Below are positions 1 through 5,096 of a stretch of 5,135 nt of DNA, piece by piece. Every line of letters begins with the position of its first letter. The stretch's first letter is position 1. Origin of the DNA: Tannockella sp964369175 (GTDB lineage: Bacteria > Bacillota_I > Bacilli_A > Erysipelotrichales > Coprobacillaceae); NCBI GenBank assembly GCA_964369175.1, contig CAYJEM010000093.1, positions 1-5,135 on the forward strand, in the 5' to 3' direction. Made by a program: the position numbers and the translations under genes. Under the pieces are notes generated by a model. It was not told the origin of the DNA. It was given only the letters and a program-made list of their open reading frames with translations, and did no database searches.

Positions 1-27
1 ATATAATTTTAAAAATTAAAAAAATAT

Positions 28-56
28 TTGACTTATGGTCATAAATTAGATAAAAT
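28..56 (+). promoter_or_regulatory. SigA-type promoter of rpmH operon
   Basis: TTGACT at 28-33 and TAAAAT at 51-56 are separated by exactly 17 bases, close to the housekeeping sigma consensus TTGACA-17-TATAAT. Transcription would start near 63 and give a leader of about 50 bases before the L34 start codon. The 27 bases upstream are almost pure A/T and could act as an UP element. An inverted repeat TTATG-GT-CATAA (33-44) lies in the spacer. This is presumably the main promoter for rpmH and, by read-through, for rnpA-yidC-jag. Confidence 0.8.
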
Positions 57-112
57 GTGTAAGCATATGTTATTTGTATAAAAAATATTAAGAAATTTTG
101 GAGGTGTATTAA

Positions 113-247
113 ATGAAAAGAACATATCAACCAAATAAGAGAAAAAGATCAAAAACTCATGGTTTCAGAGCTAGAATGGCAACTGTAGGTGGAAAAAAAG
201 TACTTGCACGTCGCCGTAAAAGAGGAAGAAAAGTATTATCTGCTTAA
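113..247 (+). CDS. rpmH: 50S ribosomal protein L34
   Basis: The 44-codon gene encodes ribosomal protein bL34, a small, very basic protein of the large ribosomal subunit that binds 23S rRNA. The product begins MKRTYQPNKRKR, continues with THGFRARMAT (residues 15-24) and ends ARRRKRGRKVLSA. These are the family hallmarks over its full usual length of about 44-46 residues. A strong Shine-Dalgarno sequence GGAGGTG (100-106) sits 8 bases before the ATG, counted from the GGAGG core. It is the first gene of the conserved rpmH-rnpA-yidC-jag cluster, which usually lies beside dnaA and oriC. Only 112 bases of upstream DNA are visible, so dnaA cannot be seen. A U-tract hairpin directly after the stop codon probably lets L34 be made in excess over the downstream proteins. 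Confidence 0.98.
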   Translation: MKRTYQPNKRKRSKTHGFRARMATVGGKKVLARRRKRGRKVLSA

Positions 248-251
248 TTAA

Positions 252-277
252 AATCCACTTTACGGTGGGTTTTTTTT
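252..277 (+). terminator. Intrinsic terminator/attenuator between rpmH and rnpA
   Basis: AATCCAC (252-258) pairs with GTGGGTT (265-271) around the 6-base loop TTTACG, with one T-G wobble. The right arm runs into an unbroken T-tract ending at 277. This is the form of a Rho-independent terminator. No convincing promoter is visible between it and rnpA, so it is more likely a leaky terminator that lowers rnpA-yidC-jag expression relative to rpmH than a full stop. Confidence 0.75.
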
Positions 278-287
278 CTAAATAATT

Positions 288-626
288 ATGAAAAAAGAGT
301 ATAGAGTTAAAAAGAATGAAGAATTTGCTCGAATAATTTCAAAGAAAAAAAGTGTTGCTAATCAGGCATTTGTTATATATTTTTTGGAAAATGATATAGA
401 ACATTATCGTGTTGGAATATCTGTAAGCAAGAAATTAGGAAATGCTGTAGTAAGAAATAAGACAAAAAGACAAGTTCGTATGCTAGTTAATAATATTTTT
501 AGTTGTCAGCAGGATAAAGATTATATTATAATAGTAAGGAACAAGTTTTTAGAATTAGATTATCAACAAAGAGCAAAAGAATTAAATTTTCTCTTAAAAA
601 AAATCAAAAAGAAGGCGGAAGGATAA
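288..626 (+). CDS. rnpA: Ribonuclease P protein component
   Basis: RnpA is the small basic protein subunit of RNase P. It binds the catalytic RNA and helps it recognise the 5' leader of precursor tRNAs. At 112 residues it has normal length. Family features are the N-terminal KKEYRVKKNEEF, RVGISVSKK (41-49), the RNR-type motif AVVRNKTKRQVR (53-64), where the common RNRIKR reads RNKTKR, and DYIIIVRN (78-85). The ATG at 288 is the only sensible start: an in-frame TAA lies at 279-281 and the only later Met is residue 65. The start is odd because no Shine-Dalgarno sequence precedes it. The upstream bases are the U-tract and CTAAATAATT, and the nearest purine run, GGTGGG, lies about 18 bases away inside the hairpin. 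The stop codon abuts the yidC start codon. Confidence 0.96.
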   Translation: MKKEYRVKKNEEFARIISKKKSVANQAFVIYFLENDIEHYRVGISVSKKLGNAVVRNKTKRQVRMLVNNIFSCQQDKDYIIIVRNKFLELDYQQRAKELNFLLKKIKKKAEG

Positions 627-1523
627 ATGTATATTAGTAGTAAAACTAAAAAAATATTAAAAATTGTAGGTTTAGTTTGTTTTATTCTGGTACTTACAGG
701 TTGTACATCTAACTTAGATGCAAATCAACAGTTAATACCTGAAAGAGCAATTACAGAATCAACACCATGGACTTTAGATGTAGGTTTATTTGATTTCTTA
801 TTAGTATTTCCAATCGCAAAAAGTATTATTTTTGCATCAAATATTTTAGGAAATGCTGCATTTGGGGTAGTAGCAATTACAATTATTGTAAACTTACTAA
901 CATTACCTATCATGATTAAATCAAATATTTCTCAACAAAAAATTCAATTAATTCAACCAGAAATTGAAAAAATTCAAAGAAAATATAAAGGACGTAAAGA
1001 TCAACAATCACAAATGCGTCAAAATGCAGAAATTCAAAATGTATATAAGAAAAATAACGTAAGTATGTTTTCATCATTTACGATGTTAATTACATTACCA
1101 ATTATGCTTGCAATGTGGCAAGGGGTACAACGTATTGATATTTTATATACAACAACTGTATTTGGAATTAATTTAGGTAGTCCAATGATGGAACATGTAT
1201 TTGCATTTGAAATTCCATATATTGTATTACTAGTATTAGTAACAGCAACGCAATTTTTCTCAATGGAAATTACACAGATTATGGCACGACGTAATCCTCG
1301 TTATAAAGTAACAGCACAAACGAAACAAATGAATACGATGACTCGTATGATGACTTTAATGGTAGTATATTTTGTATTAATCATGCCAGCAGCGATGTCA
1401 TTATATTACATTACTACAAACATTATTAATATTTGTAGAACATTATACATTCAATTCTTCCATATCGAAAAATCAAGAAAAGAAGTTGACAGTATTAATA
1501 AAAATTTCCTAGATAAAAAATAA
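627..1523 (+). CDS. yidC: Membrane protein insertase YidC/SpoIIIJ (Oxa1 family)
   Basis: This is the Oxa1/YidC-family insertase that places proteins into the cytoplasmic membrane, alone or with SecYEG. The 298 residues fit the short Gram-positive form. A lipoprotein signal peptide ends in the lipobox LTGC, with Cys26 as the lipidated residue. The predicted core is TM1 at about 77-98, a charged cytoplasmic loop with the EIEKIQRKYKG region at 99-147, then TM2 at about 148-167, TM3 at 191-215, TM4 at 236-251 and TM5 at 253-272, followed by a basic tail. Two family signatures are altered. The conserved TM1 arginine (R73 in Bacillus SpoIIIJ, R366 in E. coli) aligns with Asn89 in ITIIVNLLTLP. The usual NPLxGCxP segment before TM2 reads NVSMFSSFT. 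The start abuts the rnpA stop, and a GGCGGAAGG ribosome-binding site lies within the end of rnpA. Confidence 0.95.
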   Translation: MYISSKTKKILKIVGLVCFILVLTGCTSNLDANQQLIPERAITESTPWTLDVGLFDFLLVFPIAKSIIFASNILGNAAFGVVAITIIVNLLTLPIMIKSNISQQKIQLIQPEIEKIQRKYKGRKDQQSQMRQNAEIQNVYKKNNVSMFSSFTMLITLPIMLAMWQGVQRIDILYTTTVFGINLGSPMMEHVFAFEIPYIVLLVLVTATQFFSMEITQIMARRNPRYKVTAQTKQMNTMTRMMTLMVVYFVLIMPAAMSLYYITTNIINICRTLYIQFFHIEKSRKEVDSINKNFLDKK

Positions 1524-1532
1524 GGAGAACAT

Positions 1533-2135
1533 ATGAAAACATATAGCGCAAAAACAACTGATGAAGCTTTAGCACTTGCTTGTCTTGATTTAGGTGTTAC
1601 ATTAGACCAGTTGACATATGAAGTTATTTTAGAAAAAAAGAGCTTATTTTCTAAAAGAGTAGATATTACTTGTTATACAACACAAATGATACAAGATTAT
1701 ATTGAAGATTATATCCGTCGTATTTTAACAAATATGGAATTTGAAGTTGAAACAGTATCTTATATCCAAGATGGTAGAATTTATTGTAACGTTAATACAA
1801 ATCACAATTCTATTTTAATTGGTAAAGCGGGAACAATTTTAAGAGCATTGAACTTTATTGTAAGAAATGCCGTAAGTACAACATTTAAAAAGCGTATTGA
1901 AGTAAGTGTTGATATTAATGGATATAAAGAAGATCGTTATAAAAAAGTTGCTTCTATGGCAAAACGTTTTGGAAAACAAGTACAGCGAACGAAAGCAGAA
2001 TTAAAATTAGATCCAATGCCTGCTGATGAAAGAAAAGTTATGCATCAAATATTAACTGAAATGGATAATATTAAAACTGAGAGCAAAGGCGAAGGTAAAG
2101 ATCGTTATATGACGATATATTATAGTACAAACTAG
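1533..2135 (+). CDS. khpB: KhpB/Jag RNA-binding protein (Jag_N-KH-R3H)
   Basis: KhpB (Jag, EloR) is a cytoplasmic RNA-binding protein that in other Firmicutes pairs with KhpA and influences cell elongation and division. Here 200 residues show three parts. A Jag_N domain covers about 1-50 (KTYSAKTTDEALALA). Its glycine-rich GLFG-like turn has become KKSLFSKR. A KH domain covers about 65-130, with the RNA-binding GxxG loop IGKAG at 96-100. A C-terminal R3H domain covers about 135-200, with the defining R-x3-H as R167 and H171 in ERKVMHQIL. AAGGAG immediately after yidC gives a good ribosome-binding site, and the 9-base gap indicates co-transcription with yidC. The yidC-jag pairing is classical. 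A strong terminator starts within the TAG stop codon, so this is the end of the rpmH operon. Confidence 0.95.
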   Translation: MKTYSAKTTDEALALACLDLGVTLDQLTYEVILEKKSLFSKRVDITCYTTQMIQDYIEDYIRRILTNMEFEVETVSYIQDGRIYCNVNTNHNSILIGKAGTILRALNFIVRNAVSTTFKKRIEVSVDINGYKEDRYKKVASMAKRFGKQVQRTKAELKLDPMPADERKVMHQILTEMDNIKTESKGEGKDRYMTIYYSTN

Positions 2136-2165
2136 AGATAATGATTTCATTATCTCTTTTATTTT
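2134..2165 (+). terminator. Intrinsic terminator after khpB
   Basis: AGAGATAATG (2134-2143) pairs perfectly with CATTATCTCT (2148-2157) around the loop ATTT, followed by TTTT-A-TTTT. The left arm begins inside the khpB stop codon. It closes the rpmH-rnpA-yidC-khpB operon just before the mnmE promoter. Confidence 0.9.
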
Positions 2166-2176
2166 CAATGTACAAT

Positions 2177-2185
2177 TGATATAAT
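2177..2185 (+). promoter_or_regulatory. Extended -10 promoter of mnmE
   Basis: TGATATAAT combines a perfect -10 hexamer (TATAAT, 2180-2185) with the TGn extension at 2177-2179. At 17-base spacing the -35 would be TTTTAT (2157-2162), a poor match lying in the U-tract of the khpB terminator, so recognition probably relies on the extended -10. Transcription would start near 2192, leaving a leader of about 15 bases that carries GAGGTG (2196-2201) 5 bases before the mnmE ATG. Confidence 0.75.
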
Positions 2186-2206
2186 GCAAAGGAAAGAGGT
2201 GGAACT

Positions 2207-3541
2207 ATGAATGAAGATATCATTGTTGCAGTAGCAACAAGTCGCTTAGAAGCAGCAATATCAATGCTTAGAATAAGTGGTAAAGGAAGTATTGAATTGG
2301 TATCAAAATTCTTTACTGGTAGAATAGTAGATAAAGAATCTCATACAATTACATATGGATATATAAAAGATAAAAATGAAAAAATAGATGAAGTTATGGT
2401 TTCGATATATCGAGGAAAAAGGACTTTTACTGGTGAAGAAATGGTAGAAATAAGTTGCCATGGAGGGGTGTATATTACATCAAAAGTACTAGAAACAACT
2501 TTAAAATATGGAGCAAGACAAGCAGAACCAGGTGAATTTAGTAAGAGAGCATTTCTTAATGGAAGAATTGATTTATCTCAAGCAGAAGCTATTAGTGATA
2601 TTATAACTGCAAAAAGTGGATTAGCAACAAATTTAGCATTACAAGGAATTCAAGGAAATATACGTAATTTTATTGAGGATTTAAAAGAAGAATTAATTAA
2701 AATTATAACTCAAATAGAAGTTAATATTGATTATCCTGAATATGATGATGTAGAGGAATTAACAGCTAAAAATTTATTACCTAAAAGTATTATATTAAAA
2801 GAAAAAATGGAAAAAATATTAGATGATTCCAAAAATATTAAATTATTAAAAGAAGGTATTAAAACCGTAATTATAGGTCGACCAAATGTAGGTAAGTCTA
2901 GTTTATTAAATGCACTATTACAAGAAGATAAAGCAATTGTAACAAATATTGCTGGAACTACTAGAGATATAGTAGAAGGAAGTATTCGTGTTGATAATAT
3001 TATACTAAATATGATTGATACAGCAGGTATTCGTGATACAAAAGATATTATCGAAAGTATTGGGGTTGAAAAATCTAAGTCATTAATTAATGAAGCTGAA
3101 TTATTATTATTAGTAATTGATGGCTCAATGCCTTTACAACAAGAAGATATTGATTTACTTGAACAAACAAAAGATACAAATCGTATTATTATAATAAACA
3201 AAAAGGATCAAGGTAAAGTTATTGATATTGAAGGTGTAGAAGTAAGTGCTAAAGAAAAAGATATTTATCAAATTACTTCTAAAATAAAAGATATCTTTAA
3301 ATTTGGTAAAATTGATTTAAATAATCAAGAGATACTAACAAATGTAAGACAAACAAATATTTTATATCAAGCAAAAATTCAATTAGAACAAGCTATTAAC
3401 GCTATGAATATGATGGTACCAACAGATTTAATTGTAGAAGATTTATATAGTTGTTGGCTACTTCTAAAAGAAATATTAGGACAACAAGCAAAAGATGATT
3501 TATTAGATGAATTATTTAAACGCTTTTGCATAGGTAAATAA
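2207..3541 (+). CDS. mnmE: tRNA uridine-5-carboxymethylaminomethyl modification GTPase MnmE
   Basis: MnmE (TrmE, ThdF) works with MnmG to install the carboxymethylaminomethyl group on C5 of the wobble uridine of several tRNAs, using tetrahydrofolate and GTP. The 444 residues are close to the family's usual 450-460. An N-terminal folate-binding domain covers about 1-118. A helical domain follows, split by an inserted Ras-like G domain at about 216-365. G motifs are the P-loop GRPNVGKS (224-231, with the potassium-coordinating Asn at 227), GTTRD (250-254), DTAG (271-274), NKKD (331-334) and SAK (347-349). Glu283 matches the catalytic glutamate (E282 in E. coli). The protein ends in the signature CIGK with Cys441. 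The N-terminal motif normally reading ATPxGxGG is ATSRLEAA here. It has its own promoter and GAGGTG site. mnmG, the usual neighbour and partner, is not downstream. Confidence 0.98.
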   Translation: MNEDIIVAVATSRLEAAISMLRISGKGSIELVSKFFTGRIVDKESHTITYGYIKDKNEKIDEVMVSIYRGKRTFTGEEMVEISCHGGVYITSKVLETTLKYGARQAEPGEFSKRAFLNGRIDLSQAEAISDIITAKSGLATNLALQGIQGNIRNFIEDLKEELIKIITQIEVNIDYPEYDDVEELTAKNLLPKSIILKEKMEKILDDSKNIKLLKEGIKTVIIGRPNVGKSSLLNALLQEDKAIVTNIAGTTRDIVEGSIRVDNIILNMIDTAGIRDTKDIIESIGVEKSKSLINEAELLLLVIDGSMPLQQEDIDLLEQTKDTNRIIIINKKDQGKVIDIEGVEVSAKEKDIYQITSKIKDIFKFGKIDLNNQEILTNVRQTNILYQAKIQLEQAINAMNMMVPTDLIVEDLYSCWLLLKEILGQQAKDDLLDELFKRFCIGK

Positions 3542-3542
3542 A

Positions 3543-3749
3543 ATGGATAAAAATACAAGCAAATACTTAAAATTATCAAAATACTTTAGAATAGCACTAA
3601 TTATTTCTTTATTAATATATGTTCTTTTAGCAACAATAAATACAGGCGAAATTGAAATTTATACAAAAATAGCATTACTTACGACAGCAACACTAGCAAT
3701 TATCACAACAGTATTTCAGGTATTAACACTAATAAGTAATAGAAAATAA
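3543..3749 (+). CDS. Small two-helix membrane protein, unknown function
   Basis: I do not recognise this 68-residue protein. It has a short Lys-rich N terminus (MDKNTSKYLKLSKYFR), a hydrophobic helix at about 17-32, a short loop with Glu36 and Glu38, a second hydrophobic helix at about 43-64 and a basic end (SNRK). This suggests a small integral membrane protein with both ends in the cytoplasm. Its ATG comes one base after the mnmE stop. The only ribosome-binding candidate is a weak AGGT (3532-3535) inside the last codons of mnmE, so translation is probably coupled to mnmE. A terminator overlaps its stop codon, giving an mnmE-orf68 operon. The reading frame is open throughout, its charge and hydrophobicity pattern is protein-like, and it fills the space exactly between mnmE and the terminator, so I think it is real. 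Confidence 0.75.
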   Translation: MDKNTSKYLKLSKYFRIALIISLLIYVLLATINTGEIEIYTKIALLTTATLAIITTVFQVLTLISNRK

Positions 3750-3774
3750 CTACTTTTACAAGTAGTTATTTTTT
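3745..3774. terminator. Probable bidirectional terminator between convergent genes
   Basis: AATAACTACTT (3745-3755) pairs perfectly with AAGTAGTTATT (3760-3770) around the loop TTAC, followed on the plus strand by T's to 3774. On the minus strand the same stem is followed by a shorter TTTTC-type run. It can end the mnmE-orf68 transcript and, probably less strongly, the minus-strand ArsC/Spx transcript. It contains the orf68 stop codon (3747-3749), and the minus-strand gene's TAA begins in its T-tract (3773-3775). Confidence 0.85.
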
Positions 3775-4120
3775 ATAGTAAATCATATTCCTTTGGTTTA
3801 TTACCAACAATAACTTTATCATTAGTTTCAAAAATTGGTCTTTTTACAAGCATTCCATCTGATGCTAGAAGTTCAAGTTGTTCAAGTTCACTCATGTTAG
3901 GTAGCTTATCTTTTAATTGTAATTCACGATATTTCATACCTGAAGTATTAAAAAATCGCTTTAGAGGTAAATTACTTTTTTTATATAAATAAGAAAGTTC
4001 ATCAACACTTAGTTTTTCCTCAACGATGTGACGAGTACTAAATTCCAAACCCTTTTCTTCTAGATAAGTTTTCGCTTTTTGACATGTTGAACATTTTGGG
4101 TACCAAATTAATTTATTCAT
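3773..4120 (-). CDS. ArsC/Spx/MgsR-family thioredoxin-fold protein
   Basis: This 115-residue cytoplasmic protein belongs to the ArsC-like branch of the thioredoxin fold. The family includes glutaredoxin-linked arsenate reductases, YffB and the RNA polymerase-binding regulators Spx and MgsR. From the chosen start, WYPKCSTC places the cysteines at 10 and 13, the same numbers as the Spx redox switch, and KRPI (93-96) is the conserved basic segment. It aligns with Bacillus Spx over the first 60 residues without gaps as I read it. Spx Gly52, which is needed for contact with the RNA polymerase alpha subunit, is Pro52 here, and the longer C-terminal tail of Spx is missing. It could therefore be a redox enzyme or an unusual regulator, and the symbol is left blank. 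An in-frame ATG seven codons upstream lies in the promoter -10 and is rejected as the start. The AraC-type gene lies 63 bases upstream on the same strand. Confidence 0.9.
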   Translation of the reverse strand: MNKLIWYPKCSTCQKAKTYLEEKGLEFSTRHIVEEKLSVDELSYLYKKSNLPLKRFFNTSGMKYRELQLKDKLPNMSELEQLELLASDGMLVKRPIFETNDKVIVGNKPKEYDLL

Positions 4121-4126
4121 AATATT

Positions 4127-4133
4127 TCTCCTT
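4127..4133 (-). promoter_or_regulatory. Ribosome-binding site that fixes the ArsC/Spx start
   Basis: AAGGAGA on the minus strand lies 6 bases before the ATG at 4120 that begins MNKLIWYPKC. The upstream in-frame ATG at 4141 has no such site and overlaps the putative -10 box, so translation most likely begins at 4120. Confidence 0.85.
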
Positions 4134-4139
4134 ATTTTC

Positions 4140-4168
4140 ATTATAATAATATATGAATATGTGATTAA
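4140..4168 (-). promoter_or_regulatory. Putative promoter of the ArsC/Spx-family gene
   Basis: On the minus strand a perfect TATAAT (4145-4140) follows a weak TTAATC (4168-4163) at 17-base spacing. Transcription would start near 4133, directly at the ribosome-binding site. This gives a very short leader, much like that of mnmE. The region is AT-rich, so a chance match is possible. No terminator is visible after the araC-type gene, so co-transcription from upstream is also possible. Confidence 0.5.
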
Positions 4169-4183
4169 TTGCTAGAAATTTGC

Positions 4184-4996
4184 TTATTTATGAATTTGTC
4201 GATATTGTAGAGGAGTATATTTATAGTATTTTTTAAAATGTGATATATATAGACTTGTACTTGTATAACCTATATTGTCTGCTATTTTTGATATTGACAT
4301 TGTAGTATCAACTAGTAAATTAACACTTTTCTCTAATCGATAATGAATGATATAGTCGTATGGCGAAAGGGATGTAAATTTTTTAAATAGTCTTTGAATT
4401 GTTGAACTAGATAAATAAGAATAAATAGATAAATCATGTAATGTGATTTGATTTTTATAATTTTCATTTATATATGAAAGTAATTGTGTAATATCAGTAT
4501 TATTAGAAATAGTATTATTAGTATCCTTTTTAATAATCAAATTAGTTAGTTGATACCATAGAGTTAATAGTTGAATTGTTTTAAAATAATTATCTTCATT
4601 ATTATAAATTAGATTAATACTGTTTATTGATATATCATCATGGTATATAAAAATATCATAATATAAATCTCCAATAATTTTATAGTAGTGGTTATCATTA
4701 TTTAATATTTTAATAAGTGAATCATTAAATAATAGACTACGATAATGACTATTATGAGAAACTATTTTATGAAATACATTTGTATTTATAAATATAATAT
4801 CGCCTTTACTACAATAATGTGTAGAAGAAAGTGAATAAATAACTAAGTTTCCAGAAAGCACATGTATAATTTGAATTTCATTATGACAATGAATTAATGA
4901 TAAACGACTATCGTTTTTTGTAATTGTATTATCTAGCAGTAATAATGGATAATCATTGTCTAGTTTATGTTGATGAATATGTTTACTTGTTAGCAT
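4184..4996 (-). CDS. AraC-family transcriptional regulator with cupin sensor domain
   Basis: This is a 270-residue one-component regulator. The N-terminal part (about 30-85) is an AraC-type cupin ligand-binding domain, with HCHNEIQIIHVLSG (36-49) as the usual metal- or ligand-facing His/Glu strand, GDIIFIN at 65-71 and VFHKIV at 74-79. A helical middle region and an Asn/Thr-rich linker (about 157-168) follow. The C-terminal DNA-binding domain (about 169-268) has two helix-turn-helix units: ITLHDLSIYSYLSSSTIQRLFKK (184-206) and the AraC signature half SISKIADNIGYTSTSLYISHFKKYY (234-258), ending in TPLQYR. The ATG at 4996 is supported by AAAGGAGA (5008-5001). The architecture is typical of sugar-responsive activators. 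The ligand cannot be inferred. A divergent gene 100 bases away is the likely target. The protein is strikingly rich in Asn, Ile and Tyr, in keeping with AT-rich DNA. Confidence 0.95.
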   Translation of the reverse strand: MLTSKHIHQHKLDNDYPLLLLDNTITKNDSRLSLIHCHNEIQIIHVLSGNLVIYSLSSTHYCSKGDIIFINTNVFHKIVSHNSHYRSLLFNDSLIKILNNDNHYYKIIGDLYYDIFIYHDDISINSINLIYNNEDNYFKTIQLLTLWYQLTNLIIKKDTNNTISNNTDITQLLSYINENYKNQITLHDLSIYSYLSSSTIQRLFKKFTSLSPYDYIIHYRLEKSVNLLVDTTMSISKIADNIGYTSTSLYISHFKKYYKYTPLQYRQIHK

Positions 4997-5035
4997 ATTA
5001 TCTCCTTTGATTAGATATGTATATTATTTGAATAT

Positions 5036-5044
5036 ATTATAGCA
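5036..5044 (-). promoter_or_regulatory. Extended -10 promoter of the AraC-family gene
   Basis: The minus strand reads TGCTATAAT (5044-5036), a perfect -10 hexamer with the TGn extension. The -35 region at 17-base spacing (CATCAA) is poor. Transcription would begin near 5029 and give a leader of roughly 30 bases before the ATG at 4996. The AT-rich setting lowers certainty. Confidence 0.6.
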
Positions 5045-5096
5045 TATATATGATTAAATTGATGATAATATTATATTATTCAAAAGGAGACCAACT

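Noticed and set aside
1..112. Origin of replication or DnaA boxes beside rpmH
   Set aside because: The location is right for an origin-proximal region and the DNA is AT-rich, but no TTATCCACA-like box is visible in these bases.
204..239. Internal promoter for rnpA within rpmH (TTGCAC ... TATTAT)
   Set aside because: The spacing is about 24 bases, too long for a SigA promoter, and the match is weak.
725..913. Minus-strand open frame opposite yidC
   Set aside because: It is a shadow of the yidC coding sequence, with no independent evidence of translation.
2731..3201. Long open frame (156 codons) on the minus strand inside mnmE
   Set aside because: It lies wholly opposite a well-supported gene with all G motifs, and its Ile/Ser-rich product looks like the reverse complement of an AT-rich coding sequence. 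It matches no family I recognise.
3379..3579. Minus-strand open frame across the mnmE end and orf68 start
   Set aside because: It overlaps two plus-strand genes that explain the sequence better, and nothing in its product suggests a real protein.
4121..4141. Longer N terminus (7 extra residues) for the ArsC/Spx-like protein
   Set aside because: The upstream ATG overlaps a TATAAT box and lacks a ribosome-binding site. The internal ATG has AAGGAGA at good spacing and puts the cysteines at the family positions 10 and 13.
113..4996. Mycoplasma-type genetic code (TGA as Trp)
   Set aside because: No complete gene ends in TGA, but no gene needs TGA read as Trp either. Trp residues are encoded by TGG and all genes reach full family length under the standard code.
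5028..5077. Rightward promoter for the divergent gene (TTGAAT with various AT-rich -10 candidates)
   Set aside because: No -10 candidate falls at 16-18 bases from TTGAAT, and other pairings are as good as expected by chance in such AT-rich DNA.
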